A stretch of DNA of 64,000 bases from assembly GCA_963575745.1 (NCBI GenBank), contig CAUYUJ010017627.1:472972-536971 (forward strand). The letters run 5' to 3'. Made by a program: the position numbers and the translations under genes. Positions 1 through 9,862 of the stretch are shown piece by piece (position 1 is the first letter of the stretch; each line of letters begins with the position of its first letter). The DNA comes from Prorocentrum cordatum (Eukaryota; Sar; Dinophyceae; Prorocentrales; Prorocentraceae). The notes under the pieces are model-generated. The model did no database searches and was not told the origin of the DNA. It was given only the letters and a program-made list of their open reading frames with translations.

Positions 1-1203
1 GCAGAGCAGGCGTGGGGGGCCCCTCCGTCGAAGGCGGCTCGCCGCGAGCTCGCGGAGCACCCGTCAGAGGAAGGGCCCGCGGCGGTGAAGACCAGCTTGT
101 ACGACCTCATTTCACGAGTGAAAGCAGCTTGCAAGGCCGGGAACATGGTTGCCGCCGATAAGTTGACCCCGTGGACCGTGGACTACTGCTTGAACATGTT
201 CGTCGACCACGTGAAACAGGCCAAGTGGAATGATGGCGAGGAGCCTGAGGCAGCGGTCATGTTCTTGCAGGCCGTGGCGAGGCGCATCTTGGATACGCCC
301 TGCTTGGACGACCTGCCCGCGCTCTTGCGCCACTACGACACGATGAAGACCGTGGTCAAGAAGGTGCGGTTTCTGCCTGATGAGTTGGCACTACTCAAGA
401 GCATCGAGAGTTGGGACTACGCGAAGTCCACTGAGTTGAACTTCGGGGCGCTCGGCATGCACAGGAATACCGAGTACGTTGATGGCGCCCTGTACAAGCA
501 ATTCATGCGGCGCCGGGCTACCCGCGAGATCGAGGCAGTGTTGGAGCTGAAAGATACCGGCGCGCAGTTCGCGCGTCTCTCCGCCCTCGGCAACGTCGTG
601 GAGGAGCTGACGAAGACGGAGCAGGATTTGGTGGCCTTCGGGCGGACGTGGACGAACCCCAAGAGGCCCCTGCATGCCAGATTGCTGTACGCGGTGAAGG
701 CCAAGGACCAGGGCGCGGTGTGGGACAGCTTCGCGGCGTGGGATTCCGATTCTCCCTTTCTGGGGCTGCAGCACTGCGCAATGAAGGGGTCGCCGCGGAC
801 GCTGGGCTCGGAGGGCATGGTCGCTCTCGCCGCGGAGATCTCCAAGTCGGTGGTCGACGTGGAGGCGTTGGTGGAGGCGCTGCGCCCCGTGGCAAAGACG
901 CTCATCATCGCATATTCCAAGTTGCAGAAGGGGGGGTCGGACGCCGCGCTGCTCAAGGACCTCATGTCGGAGGCGTGCGCGATGAAGCTCAACGGCGAGA
1001 AGGGCTCGGCGGCGACGCAGGAGAATGGCGGCAAGCTGAACTCCCCGGTCATGGACGACGCGGTCCGTCCGGCAGCAGCAGCAGTCATCGCGCCGATCTG
1101 GGCGAAGGTGCCGGACGGCGACTTGCCCAGCCGCACGGGCAGCGTGCTCCGCGATCGCCATGCGAAGGCGACTGCTGCCAACCCAGAGGGTCGCCGACCT
1201 TAA
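1..1203 (+). CDS. Gene A, 3' part of an unknown protein (5' end outside window)
   Basis: The frame is open from base 1 to the TAA at 1201-1203 (400 codons), so this is the 3' part of a coding sequence that starts upstream; no start codon can be chosen. An internal GTG at 85 is not convincing as a start. The protein looks mostly alpha-helical, with runs such as WTVDYCLNMFVDHVKQAKW and repeated Leu/Ala heptads, and ends in a basic, Ala/Pro-rich tail. No catalytic motif or known domain is recognised. Opposite-strand and shifted frames are also open, which GC-rich DNA does readily; this frame is preferred for its balanced composition and clean stop. Function unknown. Confidence 0.7.
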   Translation, partial: AEQAWGAPPSKAARRELAEHPSEEGPAAVKTSLYDLISRVKAACKAGNMVAADKLTPWTVDYCLNMFVDHVKQAKWNDGEEPEAAVMFLQAVARRILDTPCLDDLPALLRHYDTMKTVVKKVRFLPDELALLKSIESWDYAKSTELNFGALGMHRNTEYVDGALYKQFMRRRATREIEAVLELKDTGAQFARLSALGNVVEELTKTEQDLVAFGRTWTNPKRPLHARLLYAVKAKDQGAVWDSFAAWDSDSPFLGLQHCAMKGSPRTLGSEGMVALAAEISKSVVDVEALVEALRPVAKTLIIAYSKLQKGGSDAALLKDLMSEACAMKLNGEKGSAATQENGGKLNSPVMDDAVRPAAAAVIAPIWAKVPDGDLPSRTGSVLRDRHAKATAANPEGRRP

Positions 1204-2265
1204 ATTTTAAGCCCCGGCCTTAAAAATGTTTTTGGGGCTTAAATTTTCCGGCCTCGCCCCCCGCCAATGTTCGTTTTGCGCCCCTGTGCGACGGAACACG
1301 CAACAGTTTTCGGCAGTCGGCGAACGTGTTTTACGCCCCTGGGAACCGAGGGCGTAAAATGGTTTTGTGTTTTAGGTATCCACCCTGGATAACCTGATAT
1401 ATATATAGTATATATATGTATATATATACATGTAGTAGTATGTACTCGTAAATATAGTCACAATATACATATATGTTTATAGATGTGTGTGCATCGTGCA
1501 TCGTCGTGCAGGGTCTCGCCTCGAGACGGGGGGGCGATGAGAGAGGGAGGAGGGAGGCCCGAGGAGGGAGGAGGGGAGGAGGAGGAGGAGGAGGAGGAGG
1601 AGGAGGAGGAGGAGGAGGAGGAGGAGGAGGAGGAGAAAAAGGAGGAGGAGGAGGAGGAGAGGGAGAGGGAGGAGAGGGAGGAGGAGAGAGAGAGGAGGGG
1701 AGAGGGGTGCGCCACGCGCGCCCTCCTCGCTCTGCCGCCGCTTTGGCCCAAGCGGCCGCCCCGCATGCCCAAGGCCAAGGCCTGCGGGGATGCGGCCGCG
1801 ATTGCGGCCGCAATCGCCCGCCATGCATCAGAAACGCCCATCGTGAAGGCGGACAGGGAGGAAAGGGAATCAGGAGGATGAGGTGGGGGAGGGGACGGAG
1901 GAGATCGATCGAAGGAGGGAGGATCAAGCGACAGCTGGAACAAAACGGGGGGGCAGGATTGAGGAGAAGGGAGGAATGAGAGGAGGGGAGAGGGAGGAAG
2001 GAGCGCGGAGCTGCCGCCCCCTCTCCCTCTTCCCCCTCCTCCTGCCTTCTCCTCCCTCCACCTGCCTCCTCATCCTCCCTCCCCTCTTCCTGTCCCCCCT
2101 TGCCTCTCGCCTCTCGCTCCTCTTTCTCCCCCTATTCCTCCTCTTCCTCCTCCTCTTCCTCCTCCTCCTTCTCCTCCTCCTCCTCCTCGTTCTCCTCCCC
2201 CACCCTCCCTCGACCCCCTCCTCCCTTCTCATCATTCTCCTCCTCCGATGCCTGCCCCATATCAG
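1204..2265. other. Non-coding stretch: hairpin, TA tract, GGA and CTC tracts
   Basis: Downstream of gene A are two AT-rich palindromic pieces (about 1203-1248 and 1329-1359), a TA-rich tract (about 1398-1432), a (GGA)n tract (about 1565-1690) and a pyrimidine-rich (CTC)n tract (about 2030-2230) leading to the first acceptor of gene B. Open frames here (poly-Gly, poly-Glu, poly-Ser, poly-Leu) are by-products of the triplet repeats. Confidence 0.7.
1329..1359. repeat. TTTTACGCCC hairpin, copy 1
   Basis: Perfect 10-bp inverted arms TTTTACGCCC and GGGCGTAAAA with an 11-nt loop. The same arms occur at 29740-29760. Confidence 0.75.
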
Positions 2266-2334
2266 GCCTTCTCGAGCAAGACCGTGGAGGCGCGGATCAC
2301 CGAGCTGCGGCCACTTCTTGACGAGCTCAAGAAG
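2266..2334 (+). CDS. Gene B exon 1 seen (SKTVEARITELRPLLDELKK)
   Basis: Acceptor TCAG|G at 2265 and donor GTGACC at 2335. The 23 codons encode a helical segment with non-repetitive composition between two pyrimidine microsatellites. It joins the next two exons in phase 0, which supports a real split gene. Earlier exons may exist within the repeats. Confidence 0.55.
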
Positions 2335-2737
2335 GTGACCGTCCCCCTCATCTTTCTCCTCCTCGTTTCCCTCCCCCCCATCATCCCCATCCCGTGTTCT
2401 TGATCTCGTTGTTGCCTCAGGTGCTCATTCACAAACCCATACGTGTGTGCGCCCTCGTCCTCATCATACCCCTCCTCTTCGCCTCCTCCACCTGAGCCTT
2501 GAGCCACGTCCTCATCCTAGCCCTCCTCCCCCCTTCCTTCTCAGCTTACCCCTCCTCCTCCTCCTCCTCCTCCTCCTCCTCCTCCTCCTCCTCCTCCACC
2601 CTCCTCCCTCCTCCTCCCTCCTCCCTCCTCCCTCCTCCCTCCTCCCTCCTCCCTCCTCTCTCCTCCCTCCACCTCCTCCTCCTCCTCCTCCTCCTCTTCC
2701 TCCTCGTCCTCCTCTTCCTCCTCCTCCTCTTCCCGAG

Positions 2738-2815
2738 GTTAACGAGATCCTCTTCTTCAAGAAGCCAGCCGTGGAGGCGGCGCTGGTGCAGGTCGCGACG
2801 GACAAGAAATGGCAG
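2738..2815 (+). CDS. Gene B exon 2 (VNEILFFKKPAVEAALVQVA)
   Basis: Acceptor CGAG|G at 2737. The 26 codons end at CAG, followed by GCGATG, a likely GC donor of the kind known in dinoflagellates. Phase 0 at both ends. The intron before it is almost wholly (CTC)n. Confidence 0.5.
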
Positions 2816-3095
2816 GCGATGGGGGGGAGGTGGAGGGAAGGAGGGAAGGGGGAAGTACGGGAAGGAGGGATGACGCGTCGGCGGAGGGAGGAGGGCGAAG
2901 TGATGGAGGAGGGGGAGGATGAGGGCAGGTGAGGGACGAGGAAGGAGGTGTGATGCGGCGGCGGAGGGAGGAGGGAGAGAGGAGGAGGAGTAGGAGCAGG
3001 AGTAGGAGTAGGAGTAGGAGTAGGAGGAGGAGGAGGAGGAGGAGGAGGACGAGGGAGGAGAGAGGGGGTGGAGGACGGAGTCAAATCGGATGTAG

Positions 3096-3235
3096 AGCCA
3101 ACCCGCATAGTAAGGATGAACGCCTTTCAAAGGTTACCCTTGCATCCTTCCAGGCCGCGTTCGCTGGCCGCGCCCCGCTCGCAAAGTGCCAGCATGGCCA
3201 TCAAAGCCCCTTGCATCCTTATAACTGTACCTCGT
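3096..3235. repeat. Dispersed repeat copy 1 (ACCCGCATAGTAAG family)
   Basis: Begins TCAACCCGCATAGTAAG and ends near CCCTTGCATCCTTA. A diverged direct copy lies at 7566-7705, in another intron of the same gene. Confidence 0.5.
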
Positions 3236-3294
3236 CCGCCCCCTCACCGCCCGCCCTCCTCCGGCTCCTGCTTGCCCCCGCCCCCCCGCGCGAG

Positions 3295-3366
3295 ATCATC
3301 GGCCACAAACGGGACCTCAGAGAGTTCAAAGAGCTGGTGGCGAAACGGCTCATCAAGTTGTGCCAG
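3295..3366 (+). CDS. Gene B exon 3 (HKRDLREFKELVAKRLIKLC)
   Basis: Acceptor GCGAG|A at 3294 and 24 codons in phase 0 ending at CAG, followed by GACGGC, a possible GA donor. The amphipathic basic helix continues the style of exons 1-2. The right boundary is the least certain point. Confidence 0.45.
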
Positions 3367-3875
3367 GACGGCCGCTGCGGGCGGAGGAGGCGAGGGAATG
3401 GAGGAGGAGGTAGAGGGGAGGAATGAGAGGGAGAGGGGGACAGGAAGAGGCGGGGGGAGGGCGGCGGAGGGAGGAAGAACTGGCTGGCAGAGGGGAAGGA
3501 GGAATAGGAGGGGGCATATCCCCAAGAGGTTGACGGCTTTTCGCCAATAGACTTGTGGGGATGAAGCCAGATAAATCAGGGCATGCCAGGTAAATCCAAG
3601 CCAATCCAGAGATCAGGGAAATTTGGAGCAAATCGTGGCCGATCCAGCGCGAGTCGAGGGACGGTAGAAGTCGTTAAGCCCTCAACCTTCCTCCTCCTTC
3701 TCCTCTTCCTCCTCCTCCTCCGCCCCCCGCTCCTCCTACTCCTCTTCCTGGGCACAGCCTGGGGCGCCGCAGAGTCTAAGGTGCCTCAGCAGGACCTCGA
3801 ACGCGGCTAGGGGCGCACCTTGCAACCGCCATTAGCCGCGCCCATCGGACACACTCCGCGCCGTGCGCGGGGCCG

Positions 3876-3935
3876 GGGAGCAACGGTGCGAGGGTCGCTA
3901 ACGGCGCGCCGCCGGGCAGTCCCCACTCGCACCGC
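3876..3935. repeat. Dispersed inverted repeat, copy 1
   Basis: About 56 bp containing AGCAACGGTGCGAGGGTC and GCAGTCCCCACTCGCACC. The reverse complement, with about two mismatches, is at 6855-6912. Confidence 0.7.
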
Positions 3936-4121
3936 GCCCCCCGTTGGGTAGCCATAGACACGGATTAGGGCTCTGGGAGCAGGCGATAACCTGCATACCT
4001 CAGAACGCTCTTCCTCCTCCTCCTCCTCCTCCTCCTCCTCCTCCTCCTTTCGTCCGTGCCCCGCCCTCATTCTTTCGTTTCGAAGGAGGTCCCCCCTTCT
4101 TCTCCCGCCCGTGCCCTGGAG

Positions 4122-4418
4122 GAGCTGAGCAAAAAGACGAGGAAGGAACTCTCGAGGAAGAAGTCGCAGGACTCGCAAGGGCGCGAGGACAAAGACCACG
4201 CTGAGGAGGACGAGGAGATACCAGCAGAAGATGATGAAGGCGAAGGCGAGGAGGAGGAGGAGGAGGACGGCGAAGAAGACGAGGAAGAGGAAGAGGCGGA
4301 GGAGGACGCAACAAGGCAAGACGAGAAAGCCGAGGAGGAGGAGGAGGAGGAGGCCGAGCGCATCGTGAAGAAGCCAGCTGGAGTGGACACGGAGCTGATC
4401 ATGAAGAAGCCAGCTGGA
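4122..4418 (+). CDS. Gene B exon 4, acidic with KKPAG repeats
   Basis: Acceptor TGGAG|G at 4121 and donor GTGAAG at 4419; 99 codons in phase 0. A basic start (KKTRKELSRKKSQ) is followed by about 50 residues of almost pure Glu/Asp, then two VKKPAG/MKKPAG units. KKPA/KRPA motifs are frequent in dinoflagellate nuclear proteins and suggest a disordered, perhaps DNA- or RNA-binding region (inference). The acidic run is built from GAG/GAA codons and resembles captured GGA microsatellite. Confidence 0.55.
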
Positions 4419-4605
4419 GTGAAGGAGATCAGTCTTTCTCACTGCGTCGCTCTGTCTCTCTCTCCCTCTCCCTGTCGCACTCACTCGTCCCCCCCGTCGG
4501 CGTTTCGTTTATATATATATATATATACCCGTGCAACGAACAAGCTTTGCAACATTATAAGTATCCTCTCTCCGTCCCTCTCTCTCTCTCTCTCGTCTCT
4601 CTCTC

Positions 4606-4607
<2 letters not shown>

Positions 4608-4692
<85 letters not shown>
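4608..4692. repeat. (CT)n microsatellite
   Basis: Almost perfect CT dinucleotide tract in the intron between exons 4 and 5; looser CT continues left to about 4565. Poly-Leu/Ser frames across it are not genes. Confidence 0.9.
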
Positions 4693-4698
<6 letters not shown>

Positions 4699-4904
4699 CC
4701 CTTGTCGTCATCGCCCCCGCGGCTGCCCCAAAGTAGGCCCCATGACCCACTGGGTATACATCAGTCCCTCTCACTCAAGCCCCACCGACGTCTCCTCTCC
4801 CCCGCATCCCCTCACTGGATCTTCCATCCTAGGGCCCCCGATGGGCCCGCAACTCGGAGTGAAATCATTCGTCGTCGTGGTCGCCCTCCCACCCCCTTCG
4901 AGAG

Positions 4905-5180
4905 GAGCTGCCGTATGAATACGGCTACGAAGAGGACGTGAGCCAGCCGTGGAGGAGGAGGGGAGGAGGTGAGAAGGAGTACGGGAAGCTCATCCACGGG
5001 GAGGCCGCAACGGACCCAGCCATCGCGGAGTGGCCCGACGGCGCGACTCGGCCAATACATCAAGTGTTGACAGCGGACCTCCCCACGGCGGCCAAGCAGA
5101 CCGAGGACCTCCTCCCCACGGCGGCCAAGCAGACCGAGGACCTCACCCAGGCCGCCAAGCAGATCTTGCGGTCTGGACTG
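4905..5180 (+). CDS. Gene B exon 5 with TAAKQTEDL repeats
   Basis: Acceptor CGAGAG|G at 4904 and likely donor GTGGTC at 5181; 92 codons. It starts ELPYEYGYEED, has YGKLIHGEAATDPAIAEWP in the middle and ends with three related units (PTAAKQTEDL, PTAAKQTEDL, TQAAKQ). The units arise from a roughly 36-bp tandem duplication at 5082-5160. No domain recognised. Confidence 0.5.
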
Positions 5181-5803
5181 GTGGTCGTCTCTCCCACTCC
5201 CTGTCCTATTCCTCTTCCTCATCCTTCTCGTCCCCTGTTCGACCTCCTCGCCAACTCCTCCTGCTGCTGTTGCTGGTCCTCCTCTTCCCGTGGTGTATCT
5301 CTTTGTTCCCCATCGACCTTCCCCCAGCTCCTACTCCTCCTCCTCCTCCTCCCCCTCCTCCTCCTCCTCCTCCTCCTCCTCCTCCTCCTCCTCCTCCTCC
5401 TCCTCCCCATCCTCCTTCTCCTCCTCCTACTCTCTCTCCACATCCCCGTTTCAATGCTGATCGTCCCCCTTATCCTCCCAGGGTTGCGGGTAAAGGCCAA
5501 ACAAACTGCAAATATACTATTACAACGGATCGCAAACTGCAGCCGAGATACCGCAATGATTTGCGTTTGGGGCGGTCAAGCTGAAAATCGTACACGGACA
5601 TGCGGACAGTGGCCTCGCGTATTTGAACGCGCATGTGAAGCGTTTAAGGCATGTCGATCAATTTGGGTGGTGAGTTGCATGCCAAGTTTCGTGCTCCTCT
5701 CCCGACCTCGGAAAGTAACGCTTGTTAGCCCGAAGTCGATAGCCACCCCACCCCCCGCGCATTACTACTGCTGCTCCTCCTCATCCTCCCTGCTCCGCCT
5801 GAG

Positions 5804-5916
5804 GAGTTGGCGGCTTGCTCTGGAAGGACGAGGGCACTGGCGTGAAGATCGTCAAGTCCATGGATAGGGGCAACCCCCTCATGAGGCTCAAAGACGATCG
5901 CGAGGAGAAGCCGCAG
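5804..5916 (+). CDS. Gene B exon 6 (LLWKDEGTGVKIVKSMDRGN)
   Basis: Follows a (CTC)n-rich intron. The acceptor is one of two AGs near 5803; the donor GTACTA is at 5917. The segment LLWKDEGTGVKIVKSMDRG then NPLMRLKDDREEKPQ has globular composition. Function unknown. Confidence 0.5.
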
Positions 5917-6055
5917 GTACTAGGGTTCCAGCTGGAAAGGGCAAGGGGGACTGAGATGCGGATGGGGGAGAGGAGAAGGGGGGAATGGAAACGACGGAGG
6001 TGGAAACGGAGGGGTCGACTACACCATGCAATGCGAGGGCTGACGAAAGCGACGA

Positions 6056-6235
6056 TAGGAGGAGGAGGAGGAGAAGGAGGAGGAGGAGGAGGAGAAGGAG
6101 GAGGAGGAGAAGAACGAGGCGGAGGCGGAGGAGGAGGAGGAGGAAGAGGAGGAGGAGGAGGAGGAGGAGGAGGAGGAGGTGGAGGGCGAGAAGGAGGAGG
6201 AGGAGGAGGAGGAGGAGGAGGAGGAGATGGAGGAG
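6056..6235. repeat. (GGA)n tract
   Basis: Purine triplet tract about 180 bp long inside the intron between exons 6 and 7. It gives open poly-Gly, poly-Arg and poly-Glu frames on plus and poly-Pro/Ser/Leu on minus, all artefacts. Confidence 0.85.
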
Positions 6236-6280
6236 GAATAGGATACCAGGGGAGCGCGAGACGTGTGGCATGGACCCCAG

Positions 6281-6366
6281 GTGGCGCAGCTGATGATCCA
6301 CTTGTTCGACACCCCGGAGATGTGCCTCCACTACGCGCGCAGCCTCGCTGACAAATATATTGGAGG
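6281..6366 (+). CDS. Gene B exon 7 (VAQLMIHLFDTPEMCLHYAR)
   Basis: Acceptor CCCCAG|G at 6280. The reading frame VAQLMIHLFDTPEMCLHYAR continues with SLADKYIGG and looks like a globular helix pair. The donor is unclear; the end is approximate. Confidence 0.45.
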
Positions 6367-6547
6367 CCATCGGGGGCTCGGGGGGGTGCTGGGAGCGGAG
6401 ATGTGGAGGGCAAGGGAATGTCAACCCTAGCTGGAGGGTGGAGGTGAGGGGGAAGGGTAAAGGAAGGGGCGCAGAGTGGTGCAGGGCGTGAAGGCTGGAG
6501 GAAGGGTAGATGGACTGCCCTCCCCCCACGGCCGAAGGCGCCAGCAG

Positions 6548-6660
6548 GGACCAGATTGAGGCCATGAAGGACGACATCCTCAAGGACCGCAAGACGGTGT
6601 TGAGGACAGAGATGCTGCCGAAGCTCCCTCCTTCGTCGATCTCCCTCGGTAGCAACTCAC
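6548..6660 (+). CDS. Gene B exon 8 (DQIEAMKDDILKDRKTVLRT)
   Basis: Acceptor AGCAG|G at 6547 and consensus donor GTGAGC at 6661. It encodes a charged helix and a Leu/Pro/Ser tail (EMLPKLPPSSISLGS). Confidence 0.5.
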
Positions 6661-6683
6661 GTGAGCCTTGTAGACCCTAATAT

Positions 6684-6795
6684 TTGGCGTCGACTCGCGT
6701 CGGTTAGCGTCTGGGAGTCGTGAGATGGCGCCGATTTAGCGTCGAATAGCGTCGATGTAGCGTCGATTAGCATCGATTTAGCGTCGAGTTGACTC
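6684..6795. repeat. Short tandem repeat GCGTCGATTA
   Basis: Five or more degenerate units of the type GCGTCGATT(T)A in the intron after exon 8. Confidence 0.6.
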
Positions 6796-6854
6796 AGGCT
6801 CAGCCTGTGCCTGCTTCGGACTCTGATTAAATCAGAGTTGGCCTCCTGCTGCGG

Positions 6855-6912
6855 TGCGAGTGGGGACTGCCCGGCGGTGCGCCGTTAGTGACCCTCGCAC
6901 CGTTGCTGGAGG
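6855..6912. repeat. Dispersed inverted repeat, copy 2
   Basis: Reverse complement of 3876-3935: contains CGGTGCGAGTGGGGACTGCC and GACCCTCGCACCGTTGCT. Confidence 0.7.
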
Positions 6913-7052
6913 CCAGTCTTCGGGGCGCGTAGCGCCCCCTTCGCCAGGCCCCTCACCTGGCCTCTTCACTGCTCGGCGCTAGTCACAGACCTGCGCCTCG
7001 GCAGCCGCAAGCCGCAAGCCTCGTCCTCGTTCTCATCCCCCACTCCGCGTAG

Positions 7053-7317
7053 GAAGAAGCCTGCTGCAGCTATCATAAAGAGGCCTGCAGCAGCCGACGA
7101 GTGCCCGTCCACTCCCAAGGCAAAGGCGCCCCCAGTGCCGACGTCCCCAGAGCCAGCGGCGCCATCACGATCACCAGCGCCGACATCATCAAGGAAACGG
7201 CCCGCTGCAGCTCAAGATCCAGAGACGGCTCCGGAACCCATCGAGAACATCAAGCAGAGGAGGAGCCCCGCCTCCGGAGCCCAGGACAACTGGGACGAAA
7301 GCATCCTCCTTCGCCAG
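7053..7317 (+). CDS. Gene B exon 9 with KKPAA/KRPAA repeats
   Basis: Acceptor CGTAG|G at 7052. It encodes KKPAAAIIKRPAAADECP, a Pro/Ser/Ala-rich linker, RKRPAAAQDPETAPEP and DNWDESILLRQ, then runs into CTC-rich intron. Three K(K/R)PAA motifs match the dinoflagellate alanine-lysine-proline signature. It is probably disordered and basic; a nuclear role is inference only. The right boundary is approximate. Confidence 0.55.
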
Positions 7318-7389
7318 CTCCCCCCCTCCCACCCCCTCCTCCAAGACCCTTCCTGCCAGACCCCTCCTCCCACACCCCCCTTCTCCCTC

Positions 7390-7525
7390 CTCTCTACTCC
7401 TCCTCCTCCTCCTCCTCCTCCTCCTCCTCCTCCTCCTCCTCCTCGTGCTCACTAGCTTTTGCCCTTCTACGCTTTTTCTTGTCCCTCCTCCTCCTCCTCC
7501 TCCTCCTCCTCCTCCTCATCGTCTT
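7390..7525. repeat. (CTC)n tracts
   Basis: Two pyrimidine triplet tracts (about 7390-7445 and 7485-7520) in the intron after exon 9. Confidence 0.85.
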
Positions 7526-7565
7526 GTGGGACCATTCTCCGTTCCCTGATCCATCGCTCGAGAAA

Positions 7566-7705
7566 GTCAACCCGCATAGTAAGTATGGGCAACCTTCCCA
7601 GGGGTACCCTTGCTCCTTCGACACATCCTTAGCGACTTCCGCTGGCCAACCTCGTTCGGAAAGAATAAACATCGGCCTCCAAGGCCCTTGCATCCTTACC
7701 TTGAA
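7566..7705. repeat. Dispersed repeat copy 2 (ACCCGCATAGTAAG family)
   Basis: Shares TCAACCCGCATAGTAAG at its start and CCCTTGCATCCTTA near its end with 3096-3235, with a diverged middle. The rest of 7705-8366 shows no supported gene. Confidence 0.5.
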
Positions 7706-8366
7706 TGTGCTGTCCCACCCCCTCAGTCCCCAGCTCGATGGGTGCATCGGAAATAAGGACTGGACGCCGCTGAGTTTGGCCAGGAGCAGCCCCGACGTAT
7801 TTCATCGCTCGAGGTGATGAGGAGTGGCGCAGCTAGGCATGGGGCGAGGCGCGAGGACCCTCGCCCACTCGGTGCGAGAAAACATGCATCGGTGACCGCT
7901 CTCCCATGGTCACGCCCGCCCCGCCCGCATCTCCCCGCCGTTCCATCATCGGACCGTTCCGCGAGTAACCCCGCGTTCGTCTGAGCAGGATGCATATCGG
8001 GAGGGGAGGGCGAGGATAATGACAAGGAGGGGGATGGCGAGGAGCGTGGCAAGCTTCAAAGGATGACATTATTATATAAGGAGGAGGAGGAGGAGGAGCA
8101 GCAGGAGGAGGGGGAGAAGGAGCGCAGGGCCATGGTTGCCGCCTGCTACACAGTCAAGACGCCGACATAAGGACCCCTTTGGTCTCAGGAGATGCTCGAA
8201 TTGTCGGGCCGTCCCTTGTGATCTAGGTCGGGGGATCTATTCGTGGCCGAGGCTCGCCGAGGTCAGGAAAGCCCCTTTCGTTCCTTATTTGGAAATGCGT
8301 TTGAAATATCGTGGTCTCCGAAATGCGTGGCTCAGAGTTTCTTTTAGGTGCACGGTTCCTGCACAG

Positions 8367-8829
8367 ATGGCGCCCCCCCGCAGCGTGTTCGTCATAGACT
8401 CGGGCGCCCCCCCACCATGGGTCCGCCTCGTCGACGAGCCGACCGCCGCGGTGCCAGCAGAAGCGGGCCCAGTCGACGCGGCCCAGCAGGACCAGCTGGC
8501 CGACACTCAGACCACACAGGTCGAGGTGATCGACGCTGACGAGGAGGGCCAGCAGTGCGCCCAGCAGGCCCAGCACGACCAGCTGGCCGCCGCGCAGGCC
8601 CAGCACGACCAGCAGCAGGCCCAACAGGCCCAGCACCAGCAGCAGCAGCAGCAGCAGGCCCAGCACCAGCAGCAGCAGGTCCAGCACCAGCAGCAAACCC
8701 AGCAGGCCCAGCACCATCAGCAGGCCCAGCAGGCCCAGCACCAGCAGAGGGCACAGCAGGCCCAGCACCAGCACCTGCAGCGGGCCCAGCAGGCCCAGCA
8801 CCAGCAGCAGATGCAGCCGACAACACCAG
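8367..8829 (+). CDS. Gene B exon 10, glutamine-rich (QAQHQQQ repeats)
   Basis: Acceptor GCACAG|A at 8366 and donor GTCACA at 8830. The first 60 residues are mixed (MAPPRSVFVIDSGAPPPWVR). The next roughly 95 are a Gln/Ala/His repeat of QQAQH and QHQQQ units encoded by CAGCAGGCCCAGCAC DNA. Such tracts are usually disordered or coiled-coil interaction regions. The repeat also leaves other frames open; this frame is chosen because it continues the non-repetitive start. Confidence 0.5.
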
Positions 8830-8956
8830 GTCACAATGCAATCATCGGAGCCCTCGTCCCCCTTCGTCACCCGTCTCTCCCCCTCCTCCACGGGGAAGGA
8901 GGGGGCACGGGCTGAGTGGTTGTAAGTGGTTTGCATGGTGGAGGGTGCCCGCGGAG

Positions 8957-9180
8957 GTTACGTTGTGCCTCTCTGGGAGCAGTCGTACAGTCAGCATCAC
9001 CATGAGGAGGTGCAGAGGCTGAAGGCGCAGTCGCGCGAGGAGGAGACGCGCAATAGACTGACCTCGATGCCGCCCCCGCCGGTCCCCAGCAAGAGCCTCC
9101 AGCGAGGCAGAGTCGACGACGCCCTGCCGCCCCTGCAGTCGCCGCCGCCGCCGCTCGCGCCGACGCCACAGCCCTCGCAG
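8957..9180 (+). CDS. Gene B exon 11 (YVVPLWEQSYSQHHHEEVQR)
   Basis: Acceptor CGGAG|G at 8956. YVVPLWEQSYSQHHHEEVQR is followed by a charged helix (LKAQSREEETRNRLTSM) and a Pro-rich tail. It ends at GCAG before GATTGT, a possible GA donor. Confidence 0.45.
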
Positions 9181-9234
9181 GATTGTGGGTAAACTACGCC
9201 CACGTCTCCTAATCCTCCGCATCCATGTGCGTAT

Positions 9235-9352
9235 CCTCCTCGTGGTCCTCCTCCTCCTCCTCCTCCTCCTCCCCCTCCTCCTCCTCATCCTCCTCCTCCT
9301 CCTTCTCCTCTTCCTCCTCCTCCTCCTCCTCCTCCTCCTCCTCCTCCTCCTG
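9235..9352. repeat. (CTC)n tract before exon 12
   Basis: Pyrimidine triplet tract on the coding strand, upstream of the acceptor at 9514. Confidence 0.85.
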
Positions 9353-9514
9353 TCTGGCTCAGTTGATCTGAGCTCCTCCTGCTCCTCCTTCACCTCGAGG
9401 CCATTGCCTCCTGAGTTGGGCTCGACGGTTTCGGCTCCCAACGGTCACGCTGTTTCCCATAACTCCTCTCCCTCGTCCCCCCCTGTGCATCCAACCCCCC
9501 ATCCCGACTCCCAG

Positions 9515-9862
9515 GACGAGAAGATTCGACTGTTGACACAGCAACTGATCGAGCTGAGGGCGGCCGCAGGATTACCGTGTGCCGCGCGCGCTCCAGCTGG
9601 CGAGGAGGCTCCGCCGTGCGATGCGCCCGTGGTGCCTGTGCAGCTCCCGCCTCAGGTCCCAATATTCCCGCCAGGCACGTGGAACACGAATAGTCCACGT
9701 GCTACAGCGGTGGAGGCCGCTGCGACTGTTGCTGCTGCTGCTGCTGGTGCTGCTGGAGGTCCGCTGCAGATCCAGTCGGCTACTACGGGCGCGGCCGTGG
9801 AGGCGGCGGTCGCGGGCGCGGATGTCCCGCACGCGCAAGCAGGTGGTGCAGAGATGTCGCAG
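9515..9862 (+). CDS. Gene B exon 12 (DEKIRLLTQQLIELRAAAGL)
   Basis: Acceptor CCCAG|G at 9514; 116 codons in phase 0, ending CAG with GATGTC beyond (possible GA donor). It begins with a coiled-coil turn (DEKIRLLTQQLIELRAAAG) and passes into a Pro/Val segment (VPVQLPPQVPIFPPGTW) and an Ala-rich tail. Function unknown. Confidence 0.5.

Noticed and set aside
391-1161. Minus-strand frames of about 250 codons opposite gene A
   Set aside because: High-GC shadow frames; the plus frame has better composition and runs off the window edge.
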